The notes beneath the pieces were generated by a model. The model was given only the letters and a program-made list of their open reading frames with translations, searched no databases and had not been told where the DNA came from. From NCBI GenBank assembly GCA_016711095.1, contig JADJTP010000001.1:744001-808000 (forward strand): 64,000 nt of DNA, read 5' to 3'. Position 1 is the stretch's first letter, and each line of letters starts with the position of its first letter. A program made the translations under genes and the position numbers. Source of the DNA: Actinomycetales bacterium. Its GTDB lineage: Bacteria > Actinomycetota > Actinomycetes > Actinomycetales > Dermatophilaceae. Of this stretch, positions 26,654-35,331 are shown one piece after another.

Positions 26654-27873
26654 CCGCGCCTGGGGGACTCGGCGACGGCGCGGCAGCCAGGGGGGGAGCC
26701 AGCTGGCGGCCAGATACGTATGCCGTGCGCGGCGGCCTTACGCGCAGCGAGTTCGATGAGACGGCCGAGGCGCTCTACCTCACGTCAGGCTTCGTCTATG
26801 ACTCGGCCGAACAGGCCGAGGCCGCCTTCAAGGACGAGATCGACAAGTTCATCTACAGCCGATATGGCAACCCGACGGTCTCCATGTTCGAGGAACGGCT
26901 GCGACTGCTGGAGGGGGCGCAGGCGTGCTTCGGCACGGCGTCGGGGATGTCCGCGGTGTTCGTCGCTCTCGCGGCCCTCTGCGCGACGGGCGATCGCATC
27001 GTCGCCTCTCGGGCGCTGTTCGGGTCGTGCTTCATCGTCGTCGACGAGATCCTGCCGCGCTGGGGTGTCGAACGGGTGCTTGTCGACGGCTCCGACCTTG
27101 ACCAGTGGCGGGCGGCACTCGACCGCCCTACTGCTGCAGTGTTTTTCGAGACTCCGAGTAATCCGATGCAGGAGCTCGTCGACATCCGGGCAGTTTCAGA
27201 GTTGGCCCACGCGGTGGGGGCCAAGGTCGTCGTCGACAATGTCTTCGGGACTTCGGTCTTCTCGAAGCCGCTAGAGCACGGGGCTGACATCGTCGTCTAT
27301 TCGGCCACCAAACACATCGACGGTCAGGGCCGGGCGCTCGGCGGGGCGATCCTCGGCCCGGCCGATTTCGTCGGCGGACCCGTGAAGAACCTCATGCGGC
27401 ATACCGGTCCGGCGTTGTCGCCCTTCAATGCCTGGGTCATGCTCAAGGGGTTGGAGACGATGTCGCTGCGGGTTCACCGTCAGCACGAGTCTGCGCTCGC
27501 TGTCGCGGCGCACCTCGCCGCGCACCGGCGGGTCACGCGGGTTCTGCACCCATGGCGCGAGGACCATCCCCAACACGAGCTGGCACGTCGCCAGATGCTC
27601 GGCGGCGGGACCGTGGTGACGTTTGCGATCGACGGCGGCAAGGCCGAGGCGTTCGCCGTGATGAACGCGTTGACCGTCGTCGACATCTCCAACAACCTCG
27701 GCGACGCCAAGTCGCTCGTCACGCACCCGGCGACGACGACGCACCGGCGGCTGACGCCCGAGGCCCGCGCCGCGGTAGGGATCACCGACGGCACGATCCG
27801 ACTCTCGGTCGGGCTCGAGGACCCGCTCGACCTCATCGAGGACCTCAGCGCCGCGCTGGACTGGTCGAACTAG
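26650..27873 (+). CDS. metZ: O-succinylhomoserine sulfhydrylase (MetZ-like)
   Basis: PLP enzyme of 407 residues in the Cys/Met-metabolism family, expected to make homocysteine from acylhomoserine and sulfide. The PLP lysine is K221 in SATKHIDGQG, the sequence typical of MetZ. IYSRYGNPT and a C-terminal ISNNLGDAKSL also fit. ATG 26650 overlaps the rhodanese stop, so the two proteins are made together, and the rhodanese may feed sulfur. Activated homoserine form (acetyl or succinyl) is not decidable here. Confidence 0.9.
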   Translation: MTAPGGLGDGAAARGGASWRPDTYAVRGGLTRSEFDETAEALYLTSGFVYDSAEQAEAAFKDEIDKFIYSRYGNPTVSMFEERLRLLEGAQACFGTASGMSAVFVALAALCATGDRIVASRALFGSCFIVVDEILPRWGVERVLVDGSDLDQWRAALDRPTAAVFFETPSNPMQELVDIRAVSELAHAVGAKVVVDNVFGTSVFSKPLEHGADIVVYSATKHIDGQGRALGGAILGPADFVGGPVKNLMRHTGPALSPFNAWVMLKGLETMSLRVHRQHESALAVAAHLAAHRRVTRVLHPWREDHPQHELARRQMLGGGTVVTFAIDGGKAEAFAVMNALTVVDISNNLGDAKSLVTHPATTTHRRLTPEARAAVGITDGTIRLSVGLEDPLDLIEDLSAALDWSN

Positions 27874-27951
27874 CGCACGGGACTCCGGAAGCAAGGGTCG
27901 TCCGGAGTCGGCCACGCGCCGGTCCCGGCGGGTTCGGTTACCGTTGTCCGT

Positions 27952-28302
27952 ATGCCGCCCGCCTTCTCCCAGCCGAGTTCGCCCGCCGTGTCGCTGCCGC
28001 CAGACCCGTTCGAGCCGGAGCCGATGCCGTCCGACCCCGGCCCCGGGACACGAACGAGCGTCTTGGAACGCGAGGAGACCCTGGTCGAGCCCCAGGTGCA
28101 GGAACCTGGCGATCACGAGCGGTTCAGCCACTACGCGCACAAGGACAAGATCACGGAGGCCATGGTCATGGGGACGCCTTGTGTCGCCCTGTGCGGCAAG
28201 GTGTGGGTTCCCAGCCGTGACCCCAAGAGGTTCCCGGTGTGCCCGACTTGCAAGGCCATCTACGAGGACGACCGGGCTGGCTGGCTCCCCGAAGACGAGT
28301 AG
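27952..28302 (+). CDS. DUF3039 domain protein
   Basis: Actinobacterial protein of 116 residues. The Pro-rich N-terminal third is disordered. The conserved DUF3039 part follows (DHERFSHYAHKDKITEAMV), with cysteines in CVALCGKVW and CPTCKAIY that look like a small zinc site. Function unknown. The start codon is embedded in a GTATGCCG copy (27950), so the genome-wide motif supplies its ATG. Confidence 0.88.
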   Translation: MPPAFSQPSSPAVSLPPDPFEPEPMPSDPGPGTRTSVLEREETLVEPQVQEPGDHERFSHYAHKDKITEAMVMGTPCVALCGKVWVPSRDPKRFPVCPTCKAIYEDDRAGWLPEDE

Positions 28303-28355
28303 CCCAGCCGACGACGCGCCACGGCGGGCGACGCGGGCGCCGACGCTTGCGGGAC

Positions 28356-29738
28356 TCAGCCGATCGGCTCGAAGGTGGCCGTGAAGTGCCGCAGTTGCGC
28401 CGGCTCCTGGACCATGCGATATCCGGGCAGGTCGTCTTTGACCGCCATGACCCGTTCGGCTACCTCGACGACGTAATCCATATGGCTCTGGGTGTAGGTC
28501 CGCCGCGGGATCGCCAGGCGCACCAACTCCATCTCCGCCGGTGACTCCGTCCCGTCGGGATGCCGTCCGAACATGGCCGATCCGATCTCGCAGGAACGGA
28601 TCCCGCCGTGCTCATAGAGCGCGACGGCCAGGGCCTGCCCGGGAAACTGCAGGGGCGGGATGTGCGGCAGCAGCGCCTTGGCGTCGATATAGACGGCGTG
28701 GCCGCCGGCAGGCTTGATGCACGACATCCCGAGCCGTTCCAGGGCGTCGGCCACATAGGCCGTGGAGCGAATCCGATAGCGCAGGAAGTCGTGCGAGACG
28801 ACCTCCTTCAACCCCTGGGCGAGGGCCTCCAGGTCGCGGCCCGCCAGGCCGCCATAGGTGGGGAATCCTTCGGTGAGGATGAGTAGGTTGCGGCAGGTCC
28901 GGGCCAGGTCGTCGTCGTCGAGAGCCAGCCAGCCGCCGATGTTGCCCATCGGATCCTTCTTCGCCGACATGGTCATCCCGTCGGCCAGCGCCGACATCTC
29001 TCGGACGATGTCGGGCACCTCGCGCTCACCCTGGCCGGCCTCGCGCTCGCGGATGAACCAGGCGTTCTCGGCAAACCGGCAGGCGTCGAGATAGAGGGGT
29101 TTGCCGTGGCGATGAGCGATATCGGAGACGCCGTGTAGGTTCTCCAGTGATACCGGCTGCCCGCCGCCGGAGTTGTTCGTGACCGTCATCATGATGCAGG
29201 GAACGTCCGAACCTCGTTCGGCCAGAAGCGATTCCAGCCGACCGAGATCCATGTTCCCCTTGAAGGGGTGCAGCGCCGCCGGATCGCGACCCTCGGCGAT
29301 GACCAGGTCGATTGCCTCCGCCCCGGTGAACTCCACGTTGGCCCGGGTGGTGTCGAAGTGGGTGTTGCTCGGGATGATCTTTCCTGGACCACCGATCGCC
29401 TGGAAGAGGATCCGCTCGGCCGCGCGTCCCTGGTGGGTGGGGATGACGTGGGCGAAGGGGAAGAGCTCGCGCACCGCGTCTCGGAAGATGAAGAAAGACG
29501 GCGAGCCCGCGTAGGACTCGTCGCCGTGCTGGATCGCCGCCCACTGGTCGCGGCTCATCGCTCCGGTGCCTGAGTCGGTGAGCAGGTCGATGATGACGTC
29601 CAACGCGTGCAGCTGGAAAAGGTTGTATGCCGCTTCGCGCACCTTCTCGCGTCGGTAGGTGGCGCTCGTCATCCGCAACGGCTCGACGGAGTGGATGCGG
29701 AAGGGCTCGAAAACGGTTCGGAACGGCGCCTCAGTCAC
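28356..29738 (-). CDS. Tryptophanase/tyrosine phenol-lyase family protein
   Basis: PLP-dependent beta-eliminating lyase of 460 residues, matching the normal length. Diagnostic blocks: THQGRAAERILF, TNNSGGGQPVSLEN, DACRFAENAWFI, and MSAKKDPMGNIGG, with the PLP lysine at K260 or K261. The end of the protein (RLAIPRRTYTQSHMDYV, LRHFTATF) is close to tryptophanase, which would make indole, pyruvate and ammonia. Tyrosine phenol-lyase is not excluded. The GTG at 29738 matches the family N-terminus. No tnaC leader or tryptophan permease is adjacent. Confidence 0.88.
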   Translation of the reverse strand: MTEAPFRTVFEPFRIHSVEPLRMTSATYRREKVREAAYNLFQLHALDVIIDLLTDSGTGAMSRDQWAAIQHGDESYAGSPSFFIFRDAVRELFPFAHVIPTHQGRAAERILFQAIGGPGKIIPSNTHFDTTRANVEFTGAEAIDLVIAEGRDPAALHPFKGNMDLGRLESLLAERGSDVPCIMMTVTNNSGGGQPVSLENLHGVSDIAHRHGKPLYLDACRFAENAWFIREREAGQGEREVPDIVREMSALADGMTMSAKKDPMGNIGGWLALDDDDLARTCRNLLILTEGFPTYGGLAGRDLEALAQGLKEVVSHDFLRYRIRSTAYVADALERLGMSCIKPAGGHAVYIDAKALLPHIPPLQFPGQALAVALYEHGGIRSCEIGSAMFGRHPDGTESPAEMELVRLAIPRRTYTQSHMDYVVEVAERVMAVKDDLPGYRMVQEPAQLRHFTATFEPIG

Positions 29739-29772
29739 GGCCCCGACTGTATGCCGCCCGAGCCCCTGTTCG

Positions 29773-31134
29773 TCAGGCCTGCGGCCGACTTTCTCCGAGC
29801 AATTGGCTGCGGACGAAGACCCGCCAGCCCCAGGCGGCCAGGTCCAGATGCAGACCCTCACGTCCACGCAGGGGAGAGCCGTCGAAGGCGTCCACCCAGG
29901 CGCCGTCGTAGGGGCCCGGACCGAAGGTGACGGTGCGCGGCATACCGGAGAAGTTGAAGACGGCGAAGACCTCATCACCGCCGGCCTGCTGGTCCTGGCG
30001 ACGGACGAAGGAGAAGACGGCGGTCCCGGCGTCGTTGGGGACGGGGATCATCCGGGCCCCCCAAGCGCCGTTCCACAGCGCTCGGTGAGCCTTCTTGAGG
30101 GCGAACAGCGACGTGTAGAGCGCACCCTGAGGGTGCTCGCGCCAGAGGATCTCGTCCTTGTCGAAGAAGGCGAGCCGCTTGTCACAGCCGGCCTCCTGTC
30201 CGTTGTAGATGAGCGGCATGCCCTCGCCGACCACGGACAACACGATCGCTGCCTCGCGCATCGGCCCGAACCGCTCGAACTCCGTCCCCTCGAAGGAGTT
30301 CTTGTCGTGGTTGGAGACAAACATCATCCGGATCGCGTCGCGCGGCCACGACGATTCGTTCCAGGCGTAGTAGTTGTGCAGCGCCCTCGCGTCGGCATCG
30401 CCGACGGCGATGTGGTGCATCGCCTCGCTCCACGACCAGCCATAGGTCATGTCGAAGGCCGCGTCGTGCAGGTCGCGCGCCTCCCACTCGGCGAGCATGA
30501 AGACCGGCTTGATCGTGTCGAGTTCGGTCCGAACGCGTTCCCAGAAGTCGCGAGGAACGAGACCCGCGACATCGCAGCGGAAGCCGTCGACCTCGGCCTC
30601 GCGCACCCAATAGGCCAGCGACTCGGTCATGTATCGACGCAGGCCTTCGTTCGAGTAGTCGAGTTCGAAGACATCGTCCCAGTCCCACCACGGGGTCGCC
30701 CGGAAGTCGCCCTTCCAATCGCGGGTGTACCACTCCGGGTGTTCCTCGACGAGGACGTTGTCCCTGGCGGTGTGGTTGGCGACCCAGTCGAGGATCACCT
30801 TCATCCCCATCGCATGAGCGGCAGCAACGAACGCCCGCAGGTCGCGCAGCGTGCCGAATTCAGGGTTGACCGCCCGGTAGTCGCGCACGGCATACGGGCT
30901 GCCGAGGCCGCCCTTGCGGCCCAAGGCGCCGATCGGGTTGACCGGCATCAGCCAGATGATGTCGACACCGAGGCTGCGCAGTCTCGGCAGGTGTTCACGC
31001 GCTGCCCGGAAGGTGCCTTCGGGGGTGAACTGGCGCTGGTTGAGCTGATAGATCGTCGCGCACTTGGCCCACTCGGGGTGGGTGATCCGCGTCTCGGGCG
31101 CGGGAGCATAGGACGACGAGGATGTTGCGGTCAC
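29773..31134 (-). CDS. Alpha-amylase family (GH13) glycosidase
   Basis: Cytoplasmic GH13 enzyme of 453 residues without a signal peptide. The four GH13 regions are visible: DWVANHT, DGFRCDVAG (nucleophile Asp), LAEWE (acid/base Glu) and FVSNHDKNS (third Asp). The start of the barrel is WAKCATIYQLNQRQFTPEG. It is shorter than many amylases and lacks carbohydrate-binding modules. The substrate, maltodextrin or another alpha-glucan, is not clear. It is 34 nt upstream of the lyase gene on the same strand, possibly co-transcribed. Confidence 0.88.
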   Translation of the reverse strand: MTATSSSSYAPAPETRITHPEWAKCATIYQLNQRQFTPEGTFRAAREHLPRLRSLGVDIIWLMPVNPIGALGRKGGLGSPYAVRDYRAVNPEFGTLRDLRAFVAAAHAMGMKVILDWVANHTARDNVLVEEHPEWYTRDWKGDFRATPWWDWDDVFELDYSNEGLRRYMTESLAYWVREAEVDGFRCDVAGLVPRDFWERVRTELDTIKPVFMLAEWEARDLHDAAFDMTYGWSWSEAMHHIAVGDADARALHNYYAWNESSWPRDAIRMMFVSNHDKNSFEGTEFERFGPMREAAIVLSVVGEGMPLIYNGQEAGCDKRLAFFDKDEILWREHPQGALYTSLFALKKAHRALWNGAWGARMIPVPNDAGTAVFSFVRRQDQQAGGDEVFAVFNFSGMPRTVTFGPGPYDGAWVDAFDGSPLRGREGLHLDLAAWGWRVFVRSQLLGESRPQA

Positions 31135-31191
31135 GGGTGACCAGCCTAGGCCTTGCCTGGGGTACCGCTCGCGCCGTGCGAGAGTATTGGC

Positions 31192-32076
31192 ATGACGCAG
31201 CCTTCAGGGTGGTACGCCGACCCTCAGGACCCGCTCCTGCTTCGCTTTTGGGACGGGGTCCTGTGGACCGATCACACCGTGCCGAAGACCTCGCCGACGG
31301 CCACCGACTCGACGATCGGCCGTGCGGTCGACCCGTATGCCGCCCATCCCAGCGGGCAGCCCGTCGGTCAGCCTGGCGTGGACCGTCCCGCGCAGGCGTC
31401 CGGCCCGTATGGCTCGGCGGGCGCAAGTCCGTACGCTAATCCGGGGCAGACGCCCTACGGCAGGCCGCCTAGCGGCTATGACTACGGCTCTGCCCCGACG
31501 ATGGGCTGGCGTCCGGCGGGACCGACGACCCCCGAGGGCACCCCACTGGCCCAATGGTGGCAGCGGTTGCTGGCGGCCCTGATCGACGGGATCGTCCTGC
31601 AGATCGTGGCCGGCGCACTGGCCTTTCCCTGGCTGCGCGACTTCTTTGTGTGGTACGTCGACTTCCTCAACGACGCAGCAAACCAGTCCACTGCCGACGT
31701 GGGCGGGGCACTCACCGAAGTCATGACGGAGGTTTCGCGGTTCCTGGTGCCCATCACCCTCATCTCGGCGCTGGTGACGCTGGCGTACCACGTCTTCTTC
31801 CTCACCAGGAACGGCGCGAGCCTGGGCAAGATGGCCTTGGGCATCCGAGTTCGACGCACCTCCCGGCCCGGCCCGCTCACGCTCGTGGAGGCGACCCGCC
31901 GACAGGCCCTGCAGTTCGCCCTGTCGCTGGCCTCGCTCATTCCCATCATCGGCTCGATCACGGGTTTGGCCGGTTACCTCGATCAGGCGTGGCTGCTTTG
32001 GGACCCCCGCCGCCAGTGCCTGCACGACAAGATCGCCGACACGCTGGTCGAACAGAAGCCGCGCCAGTACCGCTAG
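31192..32076 (+). CDS. DUF2510 and RDD family membrane protein
   Basis: Protein of 294 residues. The N-terminal DUF2510 block (GWYADPQDPLLLRFWDG) is followed by a Pro/Gly/Tyr-rich linker (about 45-115) and then an RDD domain with about three helices (about 125-285). The Arg-Asp-Asp signature is only partly kept. RDD proteins may transport ions or small solutes. The stop TAG overlaps the stop of the convergent Lrp gene within a CTAG. Confidence 0.85.
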   Translation: MTQPSGWYADPQDPLLLRFWDGVLWTDHTVPKTSPTATDSTIGRAVDPYAAHPSGQPVGQPGVDRPAQASGPYGSAGASPYANPGQTPYGRPPSGYDYGSAPTMGWRPAGPTTPEGTPLAQWWQRLLAALIDGIVLQIVAGALAFPWLRDFFVWYVDFLNDAANQSTADVGGALTEVMTEVSRFLVPITLISALVTLAYHVFFLTRNGASLGKMALGIRVRRTSRPGPLTLVEATRRQALQFALSLASLIPIIGSITGLAGYLDQAWLLWDPRRQCLHDKIADTLVEQKPRQYR

Positions 32077-32585
32077 GGCATCGGTAGCGCTTGGCGCCCC
32101 TCGTGCGTGCGGAAGATCAGCGACGTGTGCACATGGACGACCCCGGGGTGCCCGGAGAGGTGGTCCAGGACGATTCCGCGCAAGGTGTCCGGAGACTCGG
32201 CGACGAGGTGGACGAGGAAGTCCTCGGCGCCGCTGACGTTGTATGCCGCGAGCACTCCGGGCAGTCGGCTGACGTGCTCGCCAAAGGCGTCGACGCGGGC
32301 CCGGTCGGTGCCGGCGAGGCGAACGGCGACCATCGCCTCGATGGGCAAGCCGACTGCGGACATGTCAACGCGGGCGGTGAAGCCGCGCACGATGCCCCGC
32401 TCGCGCAGTGATCGCACCCGGCCGATGCATGTCGATTCGGCGATTCCCGCCTGCGCGGCGAGCGCGACGTTGGACGCGCGGCCGTCGGCGCGCAACGCAT
32501 CGATGAGCGCCCGGTCGATGCCGTCGAGCGGTGGGGGAGTGCGGGGCGGCGGGCCCGGCGTGAGTGGTTGAGTGGGCTTCGACAT
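32073..32585 (-). CDS. Lrp/AsnC family transcriptional regulator
   Basis: DNA-binding regulator of 170 residues. A Pro-rich leader (about 1-20) precedes the helix-turn-helix (IDRALIDALRADGRASNVALAA). The C-terminal RAM (ligand) domain follows from about residue 80. It is transcribed divergently from the gamma-family PLP enzyme at 32694, the arrangement of mdeR-mdeA in Pseudomonas putida, so it probably controls that gene in response to an amino acid. A 16-bp palindrome at 32663-32678 lies between them. Confidence 0.9.
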   Translation of the reverse strand: MSKPTQPLTPGPPPRTPPPLDGIDRALIDALRADGRASNVALAAQAGIAESTCIGRVRSLRERGIVRGFTARVDMSAVGLPIEAMVAVRLAGTDRARVDAFGEHVSRLPGVLAAYNVSGAEDFLVHLVAESPDTLRGIVLDHLSGHPGVVHVHTSLIFRTHEGRQALPMP

Positions 32586-32662
32586 GGTGGTGATCCTAGC
32601 GGTCTGTGGTGAAGGATCCGCGAAGTGTCGGGCCTCCATCGAAGAAGTAGCGGATCTATGGC

Positions 32663-32678
32663 GAAGTGCCCGCACTTC
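32663..32678. promoter_or_regulatory. Palindromic operator candidate for the Lrp-type regulator
   Basis: GAAGTGC-CC-GCACTTC is a perfect 7-2-7 palindrome, 15 nt before the PLP-enzyme start at 32694. A half site GAAGTG recurs at 32622-32627. Placement between divergent regulator and target fits an Lrp/AsnC operator. Confidence 0.6.
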
Positions 32679-32693
32679 ATGCACGCTTGAGTC

Positions 32694-33938
32694 ATGTTCC
32701 GCGACACCATCGCCATCCACGCCGGACGGGAAGACCTCATCGCTCTCGGGGTGCATGTGCCGCCGATCGACCTGTCGAGCACCTACCCGATCGGCGACCT
32801 CGAGGCCGGCGGCGCGGCATACGAGATGTTGGCGACCGGAGGGCGCGGCGAGAACGCCGACACGCTGGTCTACCAACGGCTCTGGAATCCCAACGTGGAC
32901 CGTTTCGAGCGTGGCCTGGCCGCCCTCGAAGGGTGCCAGGAGGCGGTGGCCTTCGCTTCGGGGATGGCAGCGCTGACGGCCACCCTGATGGCGTGCGTGA
33001 CGGCCGGGACCCCGCACATCGTCGCCCTCCGCCCGCTCTACGGCGGGTCGGATCACGTCCTGGCGACCGGGCTGCTCGGCACCGAGGTCACCTGGGCCAC
33101 CCCTGACACCGTGGCTGACGCGATCACCGACCGGACCGGCCTCGTGCTGCTGGAGACGCCGGGCAATCCGACCCTCGATCTCGTCGACATCGCGGCGGTC
33201 GTCGCCCAAGCAGGGCCGGTGCCCGTGCTGGTCGACAACACCTTTGCCACTCCGATTCTGCAGCAGCCGCGCAGCCAGGGCGCCACGCTGGTGCTGCACT
33301 CGGCCACGAAGTTCATCGGCGGTCATGGGGACCTGCTTGGCGGCATTGTCGCGGCGACGCCCGAGTGGGCGGTCCGTCTGCGTCAGATCCGGGCGCTCAC
33401 CGGCGCGCTGCTCTATCCGCTCGCGGCATACGAGTTGCATCGCGGGCTGCAGACCCTGGCGGTCCGGGTGCGGGCGCAGCAGGACAATGCGATCGACCTC
33501 GCCGGCTGGCTCTCGACGCACCCTGCCGTCGCCTCGGTTCGCTATCCGGGGCTGCCCGGCGCCGATCCGAACGGGCTCATCGGTACGCAGATGGCGGGCC
33601 CCGGGTCGGTCCTCGCCGTCGACCTCAAGGGCGGGTATGCCGCCGCTGCGGCGCTGGTGCACCGCGTGCGTCTGGCGACCCATGCGGTCTCTCTCGGCGG
33701 GGTGGACACGCTCGTACAGCACCCGGCCAGCCTCACCCACCGCCCGGTCGCGGCCGACGCACGACCCGGCGGCGGGATCGTTCGGATCTCGGTCGGCCTG
33801 GAGGACGTGCGCGACGTCATCGCCGATCTCGACCAGGCCCTTGATCACGCTCGCTACCAGACTCCTGACGCGCGGGCCGTGGAGACCACCGAGTTGGCTG
33901 GTGCTTTCGGGCCTGGCGGGCCCGGCCGGCGGGCATAA
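32694..33938 (+). CDS. Cystathionine gamma-lyase/methionine gamma-lyase family PLP enzyme
   Basis: PLP enzyme of 414 residues, family Cys/Met-metabolism. PLP lysine K206 lies in LHSATKFIGGHGD, with the ring-stacking region YQRLWNPNVDRFE. Unlike the MetZ-like neighbour at 26650, the pattern here suits gamma-elimination (methionine or cystathionine breakdown), and the divergent Lrp regulator supports a catabolic role. The exact substrate is inferred only. C-terminal tail of about 20 residues is Gly/Pro-rich and may be dispensable. Confidence 0.85.
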   Translation: MFRDTIAIHAGREDLIALGVHVPPIDLSSTYPIGDLEAGGAAYEMLATGGRGENADTLVYQRLWNPNVDRFERGLAALEGCQEAVAFASGMAALTATLMACVTAGTPHIVALRPLYGGSDHVLATGLLGTEVTWATPDTVADAITDRTGLVLLETPGNPTLDLVDIAAVVAQAGPVPVLVDNTFATPILQQPRSQGATLVLHSATKFIGGHGDLLGGIVAATPEWAVRLRQIRALTGALLYPLAAYELHRGLQTLAVRVRAQQDNAIDLAGWLSTHPAVASVRYPGLPGADPNGLIGTQMAGPGSVLAVDLKGGYAAAAALVHRVRLATHAVSLGGVDTLVQHPASLTHRPVAADARPGGGIVRISVGLEDVRDVIADLDQALDHARYQTPDARAVETTELAGAFGPGGPGRRA

Positions 33939-34012
33939 CGCTCATCTGGCGGCTCGGCCCCTAGCCGCGCCGAGCCTCGCCGACGTCCGCCGAGCCCCGC
34001 CGACGTCCGCCG

Positions 34013-34083
34013 AGGTCCTGGACCTTGTCTAGGGTCCATGAGATGTCGCGGACCTAAGGCAACGTCCTGGACCTATCGGTCGG
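34013..34083. repeat. 71-bp palindrome-bearing repeat, copy 1
   Basis: Aligns without gaps to 34217-34287 at 58 of 71 positions. It contains GTCCTGGAC twice, about 48 bp apart, and ends in ATCGGTCGG. The small palindromes GTCCTGGAC are kept while the spacer changes, as expected of protein-binding sites or an RNA element. Confidence 0.7.
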
Positions 34084-34216
34084 CAGCGGCGATGTGTTTG
34101 ACTCCACCACGCCGGGGTGGGTGACGCGGCTGAACGCGCCCGAGCTGTGGGGATCGCAGCACTTGACGCGCTATCAGGGGCGCGATCAGCCCCGGCCGAG
34201 ACGCCTAGCCCCGCCT

Positions 34217-34287
34217 AGGTCCTGGACCTTGTTCATTGTCCTCGACATATCGCGGACCCAAGACAAGGTCCAGGACATATCGGTCGG
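34217..34287. repeat. 71-bp palindrome-bearing repeat, copy 2
   Basis: In this copy the arms GTCCTGGACCTTGT and ACAAGGTCCAGGAC are perfectly inverted, giving a long dyad. Additional related boxes (GTCCTCGACATATCG, GGACATATCGGTCGG) lie inside. It shares position-for-position alignment with copy 1. Confidence 0.7.
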
Positions 34288-34511
34288 GCACAGCGGGCGG
34301 CGGAGCGAACAACCTTCGACACCGAGGCGTCAACGGACTCAGAGAGATCCACCGCCGCGTCGCGTGCACCCTCCGCACCGAGACAACGACAGCCTGCGTA
34401 TGCTCCTCATCGGTAGGGCATCACCGACGCCGTATGCCGTGAGCCCCACCTCAGGTGTGAAGAGCAGCTTCGGAGCGGGTGCCCCGGTGCGCCCCGAACT
34501 GGGAGAACGCC

Positions 34512-35303
34512 ATGCGCAACGCCGGACTCTTGGCAGCGAAGATGCGTCGCGCGAAGTGGCGACTGCAGGCGCACGGGGGTCCGCAGTTCATCAACCAGGG
34601 CTATTGCTATAGCTGCAACCGATTGGTCAATTTCGTGGCGACCGGGGCGTGGTGGCGCGACGATTATCTCTGCGATCACTGCCACTCGATCCCCCGGGAA
34701 CGAGCGGTCATGTACTGCATCGAGAAGTTCTTCCCGGAGTGGCGAGAAAAGGTCATCCATGAGACCTCGCCGGGCAGTAGGGCAACCAGTTTGCGGCTCG
34801 AGGCGGAGTCGCAGAATTACATCGCCACGCAATATTTCCCCGATGCTGTTTTCGGCGAGATCCACCAGGGGTACCGCAATGAGGACCTGAAAAGCCTGAC
34901 CTTTGACGATGCCTCCATAGATCTGCACGTCTCGCAGGATGTCTTCGAACACGTCTTCGACCCAGCCCAGGCATTCCGAGAGATAGCCCGTACGCTGAAA
35001 CCCGGCGGTATGCACATCTTCACGACACCACTCGTGAACAAGAACAAACCCACGCAGTGGTGCGCGCAGCTTCGACCGGATGGGAGCATCGAGCACCTGA
35101 TTGACCCGCCCGAGTACCATGGCAACCCCGTGTCGTCCGAGGGGTCGCTGGTCACTGTGCACTGGGGCTATGACATCACTAAGTTCATTCTCGATGCCTG
35201 CGGGCTGTTCACGGACGTGATCTACATCGATGCCCTGGAGTACGGGATACGCGCGGAATATATCGAAGTACTGATTACCCGCAAACCTCCGCCCAGTGGA
35301 TAA
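34512..35303 (+). CDS. SAM-dependent methyltransferase with N-terminal zinc ribbon
   Basis: Protein of 263 residues. A CYSC...CDHC cysteine ribbon at about residues 32-60 precedes a class I methyltransferase fold whose later motifs are clear: FDDASIDLHVSQDVFEHV and LKPGGMHIFTTP. Motif I (GxGxG) is degenerate. Substrate unknown. The ATG at 34512 follows GGGAGA. The gene uses more AT-ending codons than its neighbours and stands alone, both consistent with horizontal transfer. Confidence 0.8.
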   Translation: MRNAGLLAAKMRRAKWRLQAHGGPQFINQGYCYSCNRLVNFVATGAWWRDDYLCDHCHSIPRERAVMYCIEKFFPEWREKVIHETSPGSRATSLRLEAESQNYIATQYFPDAVFGEIHQGYRNEDLKSLTFDDASIDLHVSQDVFEHVFDPAQAFREIARTLKPGGMHIFTTPLVNKNKPTQWCAQLRPDGSIEHLIDPPEYHGNPVSSEGSLVTVHWGYDITKFILDACGLFTDVIYIDALEYGIRAEYIEVLITRKPPPSG

Positions 35304-35331
35304 GGGGGTCCTCCTCACAGACGCTCGAGGG

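Larger units (their letters stand above)
33939..34511. other. 573-nt gene-free region with two 71-bp repeats
   Basis: The reading frames here lack protein-like composition. The region starts with GCC/CGCCGACGTC-rich tandem sequence and carries repeat copies at 34013-34083 and 34217-34287. One GTATGCCG lies at 34432. It precedes a methyltransferase gene of atypical codon use. Confidence 0.6.

Noticed and set aside
34094..34612. 172-codon open frame across the 71-bp repeats
   Set aside because: Arg/Pro/Thr-rich composition, crosses the repeat and runs into the methyltransferase in another frame; no start signal.
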